64,000 nt of DNA, from the NCBI RefSeq assembly GCF_017916325.1, contig NC_090160.1:594001-658000 (forward strand), read 5' to 3'. The DNA comes from Leishmania martiniquensis (taxonomy: Eukaryota; Euglenozoa; Kinetoplastea; Trypanosomatida; Trypanosomatidae). A program made the translations under genes and the position numbers. The notes beneath the pieces are model-generated. The model made no database searches, had not been told where the DNA came from, and was given only the letters and a program-made list of their open reading frames with translations. Below, piece after piece: positions 1 through 8,187 of the stretch. The stretch's first letter is position 1, and each line of letters opens with the position of its first letter.

Positions 1-853
1 CGCGGCACAGGTCGGCAGCGGTGGAGCCACACCAACAAAAGTCTGCTTGTACGAGTCCCCGGCGGGGGCGAAGCACGGAGCACACCCGTCTGGGTAGAAG
101 AACGGTGAGGGCAGCAGGCTCACTGCTTTGGCCTGTTGCTGATGCGAAGACGCTGCATAGCCAGGTGCGTCAGCGGGGCTGGATGTCGGGCACAGCCGAA
201 GGACGCCGCCTCTGAACCGGTTCTTCAGCAGCTGGAGCAGCATCTGCCGCACTGCTGTGGAGAGCAGCGACAGCAGGTAGTTGGTTTCGCTCTCCCGGTA
301 CGACGGATTCACCATCACCTTCCTCACGAGAAAGAAGAGGGGGGTGCAGTACTGCTGCGTGATGGGGTGGGCCGCGTCTCGGACGTGCACCTCCACCGCA
401 ATCGACAGGTCTCGATCGAGCGTCACGGAGTTCGGTGCGGTCGCTGGTGCTGCGGAAAACCCCCCTTCTGCAGCTTGAGCGGCGTTGAGGGAAATCGTTT
501 GGCCAAACACTCTCGACGCGGTGGAAACGTGTGCGGCCGCGCTGTCTACCGAGAGAGGCGACGAAGAGGTAACAGACGACGCTGATGGTGCGGGGGGAAG
601 CTGCGGCGCCGCTCGTCATGTCGGCCACGCGCCTCCCCTTCGCAGGCGCGCTGCTGCCCGTCGCCGCTGATGCGGGGGCCACAAGGAACGACTGCAAGAG
701 AGGCTCTCGTTCAAACAAAGTTGCCAGGTATTGCTCGATGACCTTGACGTGCTCCTCGAAACTGTTGGCGCAACTGAAGTCCTCAATGAGGAGCGGTATC
801 TCCTCTGATGGCATCTCGCGCGGCGACTCACTGCGCGTGTCCATCGTCTGCAT
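1..853 (-). CDS. Rab3GAP catalytic subunit homologue, N-terminal part, copy A (frameshifted, cut by window edge)
   Basis: This is the N-terminal 280 or so residues of the gene seen whole at 22,994-26,769. The start is the ATG at 851-853 (MQTMDTRSES). Six G at 592-597 add a base relative to copies B and C and break the frame after about residue 87. In contrast the five-G run at 64-68 has one base more than B and C and here joins the two halves of the protein in frame (CFAP-AGDSYKQ). Copy A is therefore correct where B and C are broken, and the reverse. The rest of the gene lies left of the window. Confidence 0.8.
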
Positions 854-1519
854 GGCTAATGGGCGGCGGGTGGTGCGGCTCTTCTTGTGGTGCTGACGTA
901 CAGAAGGACGCAGGAGGGAACGACGAAGCGTGTCCCCGTTGCGTGTGGAGGTGGGCGGGGCTGAAAGGCCGGGCCGAGTCGCGGAGATCGGCTGCTGTGA
1001 CGGGCTTCGAGGGAAGGGGGGTGGGGAAGAGAGAGAGCGAGGGACTGCATCGTTAGGCAGGCACGAGGCAAAGCTGATGGGGGGGATGCTTGACCCACGG
1101 GGAGTACGTTGGCAGCAAACATCTGAGCTTGTGTAGGGATGGCGAAGAGGAAGGCGGCGGTGGTGGTGGTGGTGATGGGGGCGCGCCCAATGGGATCCGC
1201 CAGGCTGTGCATTACCCCTCCTTCGATTCCCTTGATGTTATCCGACCTTTTCTCCCTTCCCCTCCGCTTTTCATGTCCGCTGCTGCAGCACTAACAGCAG
1301 CATCGGCAAGGAATCTTATCCTGCAGCTGGGCCACGCGGCCATGCTGATCACCGCCTTTACTTAACTTCTTTCTGCAGCGTGAAACGGAAACAGGCGGAG
1401 AAGAGGGGAGGAGCACGCGAGAGAGACACAGCACGCATACTTCAGCCCGTTCTCGCAAGCCCTCCCCCCTCGAAAGAGGGTGAGGACTGGCGGATCGATG
1501 GGAGGCTGTAGAAGGGCCC
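854..1519. other. Spacer between NSUN6-like and Rab3GAP genes (copy A; B 26,770-27,432; C 49,171-49,835)
   Basis: No credible gene. On the minus strand it holds the 3' UTR of the methyltransferase and the 5' leader of Rab3GAP. A purine-rich stretch at about 1,009-1,040 is the polypyrimidine tract of Rab3GAP on the transcribed strand. Homopolymer lengths differ between copies (seven G near 1,078 here, six in B and C; B is one base shorter in runs near 27,320 and 27,385). Confidence 0.6.
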
Positions 1520-3656
1520 TTACGCGTCTGTGTAGCCGTAGCAGAGAAACACAGCGACGAAAAAGCTCACGCCGTCCTCAGACGTGTCATTGTACGCATC
1601 AAGTGGGCGAGGCATGAAGCGCAGCAACAGCAGCGGATCTGTGGACGGGAGCGCCGCCAACGACCCTCCCAAAGCACCGGTCCGCTCCTTCGCCATCTGC
1701 ACCTCAGCGATCTCGTGTTGGAGGAGGCACGGGAACCGAGAAGCGCCGCCGTGACTCCCACCCGTGTCCCGCTGGGCACCGGAGCTGTGGACCGCGGAGA
1801 GGTTGCACAGCGCACGCTGGGCCGGCGAGGAGGCACGGGCGAGACGCACAGAGGGGTACGTGCGGAGGAAGTGCAAGACATTCGCTTCATTCTCTTCCAG
1901 TGTGGTGGTGCAGGTACTGTACACGAGTACACCAGGCGCCGCCGGCGAGCCGCGAATGTGGCGGATGTATGAGTCGAAGAGCTTGCTGGTAGTCGGCTGC
2001 CTCTTGGATGGAGTCAATAGACTGCATGTGGGGCATCAATTTCGGCCTCAGACCCATGCCGGTGCATGGTGGGTCTAGTAAGACCGCATTGAAGCTGTCC
2101 GTGTGCGATGCGGCCCTACCACCGCTGCCCTCGGCTGCATCGGTGAGCTTCTGCTTGAGAAACTTGTTTGTGTCGACGCAGTGGGACTCCAACGTGCGAG
2201 TTACGTATGGAACGTCAGCTGCCGGGGCACCGCTCTGTGAGGGTGACGTAGACGGCCCACCCGCGTCGGCTGAAAAGTGGCGGTGAAGGAGGCTCATCAG
2301 CTGCTCGTGGCGGGATCGGCTACGCTCACAACACACTACGCGAAACGGCTCTGCAACGACTGAGGCAGATGGAGGAGGTGTTGCTGCCTTCGGCATTGCC
2401 GCCCTCTCCTGATCGGCGCGCTCCTGCAACAGACTCGTCTTGCCCCCTGGCGCTGCGCAGGCGTCGAGGATGGTACACGGCGTGGGCGAGTGGGCCTGGT
2501 CCACGTCGTCGCTCTGTGTCCAGACACGGCGGAGGGCGGCTGGTGAGAGATGCTCTACCAAGAGAGCCACCGGTACCATGCTCGAGTAGTTTTGGAGGAA
2601 GAGCACGTCTGAAGCCTTCTCGCCTTCCTCTCGAACGCCTCGTGATGTCTGTGACGGTATTGGTGTGCTGCTGCCCTCATGCCCGTCTCCAGTACTCTTC
2701 GTCATTCCGAGCAGAGCATGCAGGGTGGCGCGGGAGGGCTGCCCTTGCGGCGTCCACTCCATCTGCAGCGCGGTGCCACGGGACGATCGGCTCATGATTT
2801 CTTTCCACTGCATGCGCATCACACCACTGCCGATGCACACGAGAAACGTGGAGCGATCGGCCAGCACGCCGAGCTGGCGGTGTTCATCTTGATCATCGGC
2901 TGCCACACCGACAGGCTCGAGTTGTGCGGCGGGAAGCGTGGCTCCAGTGGGGAGTGCGCTGACGAGCCGACGCGGTGCCGCGAAGCTCCCGTTCTGCTCC
3001 TCATCCACCGCGCTTGCAACGCGCTCCACGTAGAAAGCCACGATCGCGCGCTCTCCGGTGTGGAAAGGGCGGGATAGCGTCACAATACCCGGCGCGTAGA
3101 GGTCGCTCCCTCGCAGCACCGCTTCTGCTGCCCCCACATCTACCACGACAACGAGGGGCCTACTCGGTGGATTGCGACTCGCTGCTGCCTTTGATGTCTC
3201 TGCCTGCGAAGAGGAAGGGCGCATGCTGGAGGGGCTGAGGGGCGGCCACGATGTGAGGCGCTCTGTACGCGCCTTCACACACACGCAGAAGGGCAAACCA
3301 ATGGCGGCGAGCCGAGATGGGGGTGCGAAGTGGGAGGCCCAAGCCGTTGCAGTCGGGGCGGTGGTGGTCACCGCCGGCGTCGACAGAGCACCCGCTTCAA
3401 GAAGTTCAGTGAGGCGGACTTCGATGCGACGACCAACACACCGCGCGTTCGTCGTGACGGGCGGGAAGGCGTACAGCATCTCGTGCTGCACCGATGCGTC
3501 TCCTCTCCATGGCTGCGCAACAGAGATGGACGCGACGGAGGCTGATGCACCAGAGCAGAGACCAAGTGGACCCCAGACAGTCCGCCGTAGGTGCTCTGTT
3601 GTGCTTGGCGAGGAGTACTCGTACACGTACCGCGCGTAGGCATCCAGGTTGATCAT
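1520..3656 (-). CDS. NSUN6-like RNA (cytosine-5) methyltransferase, copy A (frameshifted)
   Basis: Same gene as 27,433-29,569, where the domains are described. The start is ATG at 3,654-3,656 (MINLDAYARY). The frame changes near 1,990-2,005, so the SAM-binding and DPPC motifs (about 2,050-2,470) and the downstream STCT motif (about 1,910) lie in different frames. This copy carries the only substitution I noticed in the block: G at about 2,391 gives Pro at residue 422 (AAMPKAA), where B and C read Leu. Confidence 0.8.
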
Positions 3657-4298
3657 GATACGTAAGGAGGGGTGGGGGACTGCTTCCTGCTCTTGTTGTT
3701 CTCCCCCTCCTCGACAGCGTCGCGCTGGGGAGACGCTGGTGCTCCAATGATGGGGAAGGTGCGCGTGCTCTGCAATGTTTTTGTGCCAACGCGTCAAGGA
3801 AAGGCGAGGGGGAGGCAGGTGGTAAGCTAAGGGGGTAGAGGTGTGTATATATGTGTGTGTGCGCTTCTGAAGTACATAGGTGGGGCATGAGGGCGGTCGG
3901 TGAGACGGACTGCCCTCCACTGAAAACCTGTAGCAACACACAGCAACGTCGCCCACTCTGGCCCCCACATGTGGGGGCCAGGCCTTTTTCTCGTTGGCAC
4001 TCTCTCTGATGGCGGCTGGCGCAGTGGTGGGGCACAGGTGGCATGGCGTGAGGGGCAGAGGGGGTTCGCTCTCTCTCCACACCAACGCGTGCTGCGCCGG
4101 CACCGACCACACGCGGCGGTTGTTTTTTCTTCTGTCAAACTGCTGTTCGAAGCAATGCCACTATGAGCACCGTAAAAGGAGGGCTGTGACACGTCCCCTG
4201 CCGTCCGGCCTCGGTCGCTCGGCGAGTGAAAGTGTGCGCGCGTTGCTCTCCGAGCGCACGAGCCTGCGCTCCTCTCTACTGACGCCCCGCGTCCCCAC
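3657..4298. other. Spacer between 545-aa protein and NSUN6-like gene (copy A; B 29,570-30,210; C 51,973-52,613)
   Basis: Non-coding. It contains a polypyrimidine tract for the methyltransferase (purines on the plus strand at about 3,800-3,830), a TG/TA microsatellite at about 3,842-3,862 and a perfect 24-bp palindrome at 3,958-3,981. The G-run near 3,808 is one base longer here than in B and C. Confidence 0.6.
3958..3981. repeat. Perfect 24-bp palindrome (also B 29,870-29,893; C 52,273-52,296)
   Basis: Each arm is CTGGCCCCCACA, followed at once by its reverse complement, with no loop. It lies between two minus-strand genes, in the 3' UTR or intergenic part of the primary transcript, and is unchanged in all three copies. 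In RNA it could form a stem; as DNA it could extrude. No function is known to me. Confidence 0.9.
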
Positions 4299-5935
4299 TC
4301 AGCCTTCGCAAAGAAGCCCCTCGCGACACACGGCTCAAAGCGATGTGTTGCAGCGCACAGGAAGTAGGCGCGGGGCTCGGCGTCCTGCTTCTGCAGACAT
4401 AGCCGCACCCCTTCCCGGGCATCGACAGCGCCGACAGGGGCGACTGTTGCCGAGCTGGCGGAGGAAACGGTGTCGCCTGTCGTGCCGCCGGCGCTGTACG
4501 ACCCTTGCGCGCCGATCGGGAGCGTGGAGGACGGCATGGAGGCGGAGGCAGACGCCGGTGTTGGCAGCAGGTGATGGCCCGTGCTTCCGTCGTCGTTTGT
4601 GTGCTCCATCATGCGCAGGACACTCGTCTCTGAAGCACCAATGAAAACGGTATCGGCCCTGTGCAGCTTCCGCTGAGGCGGCCGAGCTGCGTCGTTGTCG
4701 CTGTCGTCACGTGGCTCGTGCTCTTCAGCAGAGGTGACGAGGGAGCTCGAGGCCGCCGCGAGCGAAAAGGGGTCGACAACGATCTCTGGGCTCATGGTGG
4801 GCTCGGCCGGCGCGCTTGCTCGCCCTTCCACCTCCGTGAGTGTGCGTGGGTGCGGTGCAGCGGGCTGCATCAGTGTTGAATGCAGCCGCTCTTGTCCGTG
4901 CAGCACCACAGGCGACTTCATGTGTGCCAACGCTTCACATTGCTCCGTCACGGAGTCGTTCACGAAGTGCAGCGCACGCCCCCTGCGAGTGCTCGCGGTC
5001 TGCGGGACGGGGTACTTCAGCAGCTGTGGGGAGGAGGGCATGCTCTCCATGGCAGCCTGCACCTGTGCGGCGAAGTCTGCTTCCGATGACTCGGAGGCGA
5101 CTGGAGGGGCGCCATGCTGGTCCCGCTCACGCATCACAACGGGGCCACCCTCATCCCTGTCACCCCCATCTTCGCTGCTCGCCCGTGGCACCACAACAGC
5201 GTAGTCATTACCGAACAAAAGAGCTTGCGCCTCTGCCTCTTGCGCTCGCTTGCGCGCCCCTCGGTGCTCGACAGCGGACTTCACGAATTGCTGAAGCGCA
5301 GCGTGGTAGGAGACGTGCGCTACGTGAGTGCCGTGCCGGGATGCACCTGCAAGGTACTCCCGCGCTTGCTGCGCACACTGCTGAGCAGCAAACATGATGT
5401 AACCCAGGACGACCTCACCGAGGGAGTCGATAAGGCGTGCGCAGCGCTGCGCTTCCGGCTTCGCCTGCAAGACTGCTACGTCCTCCTTGATTGTTTCTCC
5501 TGACGTAGCCAGCAGATTGGCGGCGGGGACGGCTTCGATCTCGGCGACCTGTGCCGACGGCGGCCGCGCCTCTTCATCCTCGCTGAACACCCTTTGCGTG
5601 TCGTGCCTCTCGCACTCTTGCTCCCCCTTCGAGGCTCTGGCGGCCTCAATGAGGGTGTCGGCGAACCGTTGCAGCATCTGCACCACCTCGTGCGACTGCG
5701 TGAGCAGCTCGGGTGCATTGAGGAGGCAGCTGCGCACACAGTACACCTCTATTGCCTTTGACAACCCGTCCGGGAGGGCGTGGCCGGTGACGACGCGGCG
5801 CAGCGCTGCTTCATGATGGGCGACGAACGCATCTGCAACGCGTCGGCAGCCTATGTCCTCCAGCACCAAGTCTCCGTGAATGAGGTCAATGAGCGGCTCT
5901 ATGAGAGACCTGAGAGATGCGGGCGCGACCTCCAT
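4299..5935 (-). CDS. Conserved hypothetical protein, 545 aa in other copies, copy A (C-terminus frameshifted)
   Basis: Start ATG at 5,933-5,935 (MEVAPASLRS). The sequence equals copies B and C until the last residues, where three A at 4,310-4,312 replace four A. In B and C the protein ends FFCEG; here the shifted frame misses the stop and runs on to about 3,827 through the spacer. That extension covers clearly non-coding microsatellite sequence, so it is probably an indel effect and not a real tail. Confidence 0.65.
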
Positions 5936-6786
5936 CGAGGCGCTGGTGTGCAAGGAAAGGAGGAGGAAGGCTTTGTTTGGTCGAGAAGGGGCTCGGGGGT
6001 GGGGTGGGGGCAGGGTGGCCGGGTAGTGCGTATGGGTGTGGCCCCGAGGGTGTCGGCGGTGGTGATGCCGTACGCGTCTATATGTATGCTTGCGTGTACT
6101 TATTTCGGATGTGGCGTGCATCCATGCCGCCTCTCAGCGTGACCGCCACCGTGCGCTGGGCATCGCCCACCATAGCCCAGGCATCAGCGGAAGAGGGTAG
6201 TGATAGTGGAGAGGGGCAGAAGAGGTGGCTGAGGGCCATGAGGGGGAGGGGGACATCGTAGCTGACCTGGTGCCACATGCACTGGAGAGCTTAAAGCCAC
6301 ATGGAGGGAGACAGACACGTGAGCACGATAGACTTGTTGGCCACTATCCCTGAAAAGAAGCGGCACGCCTTTCTTATGCACATCCTCTACACCCGTATTG
6401 GGATGCACGACAAGTCGCCACCGAAGCGCATAAGCGCGGCGACCCGAGAAGAGAGCGAGGTGGAGGGGCGCGCAGCGAGAAGGGCGGGGCGTGACAGCAA
6501 CGGACACGCCCGCCAAGATCGAGTTGAGTGGGGAGGAGGGAGGCAGAATCACCAGAGTAGCGGAACCAGGTGCAGACCACGGAGGGCTCCGAGGAAGAGG
6601 AGAGGGGGGGGCGCACCAAGGTGAGAAGCCCCCACCTGCACACCAGCGCGACAGATCCCTCCCTCTCTTGGCGCTCTGCACACCAACCATGCCTGCTAGA
6701 GCTGGCCTCACAGCCTTGAGAGTGACCACACCACGTGCGCAGTGAATCAGGAGCTGCGCCGCTCCTCCTTCCGCAACGATGCTCTC
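5936..6786. other. Spacer between 248-aa ORF and 545-aa protein (copy A; B 31,849-32,699; C 54,252-55,102)
   Basis: Non-coding in appearance. A minus-strand open frame of 181 codons (6,184-6,729) is conserved in all copies, but only because the DNA is identical. It is Pro/Ser-rich, has no recognisable domain and lies where UTRs are expected. A purine-rich stretch (minus-strand pyrimidines) at about 5,953-5,970 abuts the start of the 545-aa gene. Confidence 0.5.
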
Positions 6787-7535
6787 TCAGTCAGAGACAG
6801 GGGCTGGAGACGTGGTCGACGAAAAGTGCGATGCAGCGCGAATGACTGCACTGCTGACCGTCTGATGTCGGGTGTTGGTGGCGTGGCTGCTGCTCAGCAA
6901 CACACCTCTGCTCCACGCGTGCGCGGTGGCGGAGTCGTGTTCACCGTACGCGTACACCTTGAGAATGGCAAAGGCGATGACAATGCCCCCCCTCCTCCGG
7001 CCCCAGCGCGGCATCATTAGGGGCCTTTGGAAACGAGTCAAGTGCCCTGGGCATGCTCCGGGGCTGCATGCGCGACACCACATGCCAAGCGTCTCTTGCA
7101 GGAGATACGCCTCTCAGAACGCGCGTTACATCCTCACCAGCGTAGAACATCAGAGTGTCCAGCGGGCGCAGTGAACCTCGGGGGTGGGGCGGGTGGGTGA
7201 TGGAAAGCTGAGGGGCGATAGCGTAGCGGACGACGCTGCTGGCGTGCCCTGCTCTGCATTGCAGATCGATACGCGTGCTGAAAGCGGCCTGTTTAGTCTG
7301 CTCCAAGGAAGGGGGGGCCACCTAAACAATAGGCAAAGATGCGCTGATGCGAGCCGGCGTGACTGGACACTTGGTTTAGATTACGGGTGAAGCGCGGCAC
7401 CAGCGCATCCGGCCTTGTGGATGGGGCAGTGGCCGCATATAACAGGCATCGGCTTGAATGGAGAGAGCTGTACCCACTAGCCCGCCGCCGGCGATGACAG
7501 GAAGTCCGTAGTAAGGGCGAGGACTTTGCACTCAT
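6787..7535 (-). CDS. Possible small protein (248 aa in B and C), copy A broken by two indels
   Basis: Counterpart of 32,700-33,446. Seven C at 6,986-6,992 (six in B and C) and seven G at 7,311-7,317 (six in B and C) each add one base and split the reading frame into three pieces. The start ATG at 7,533-7,535 (MSAKSSPLL) and the stop are retained. If the gene is real, this is either a dead copy or a consensus error. Confidence 0.4.
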
Positions 7536-8187
7536 GCATTGTTGCGGCCCACCACAGGTATATCTACACCTTGGCGATCATGTCTGTGCGGTGCCGTCGG
7601 TGCAAGGAGTGATGTGAGAGGTATCGATGAAGCTGGCAGCCAACAACCCCCTGTTGGACGATGTCGCAACACCATGAAGGGAGAGGGAGGAGAGTGGGGT
7701 TCGAGGACGCTAAGGCAGCAGCCCGCGCTGAGGGAGAGAGGGGAAGGGAAGTGCATACAAGCATGCACCGCTCATTCCATGGTCGGGGTAGGGGCGGAGG
7801 AGGTGGAGGAGAGGCCCCTGAGACCGACTGCGCGCCGGTGCGCGATTCTTTTTCAATGGGTTGCGTTGAGGCGGGGATGGGTGCTAATAAGGGCTTGAGT
7901 GGTGAAGAGCACATAGAGGAGGGCCGGTGAGACATGCATCGAGTTGAAGAGGCAGCCCACCAAAAACACTGGAGTATAGAAAGGCAGAGAGAGAGCGATG
8001 AGGGCACGCACCCATACACATACATATACACACACACACACACGCACACGTCTGCATGGTGCGAGAGCGAGAGGGGGGAGGGGTGATGCCCGTATGGGCC
8101 AATGCCAGCGCATCGGGTCGCAGCATTGTCATGTTTCTTCCCCACCCCCTACCACTACCTCGCGCTCCTCATCCCTCCGTGCCGCTC
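7536..8187. other. Spacer between IKS1-like kinase and 248-aa ORF (copy A; B 33,447-34,098; C 55,850-56,500)
   Basis: No gene. It holds a purine-rich stretch at about 7,660-7,750, which is a long pyrimidine tract on the transcribed strand, and a CA microsatellite at 8,011-8,050 in the kinase 3' UTR. A minus-strand open frame through the microsatellite reads as CVCVCVYMYVYG and is spurious. Copy C is one base shorter in a G run near 56,055. Confidence 0.6.
8011..8050. repeat. CA microsatellite (also B 33,921-33,961; C 56,323-56,363)
   Basis: A run of CA repeats interrupted by TA units; TG repeats on the transcribed strand. Such dinucleotide runs are frequent in Leishmania UTRs. Confidence 0.9.

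Noticed and set aside
6184..6729. 181-codon minus-strand frame between the 248-aa ORF and the 545-aa protein
   Set aside because: Pro/Ser-rich, no motif, and conservation among copies is only due to DNA identity.
7564..8145. 193-codon minus-strand frame with CVCVCVYMYVYG
   Set aside because: Produced by the CA/TG microsatellite; lies in a UTR.
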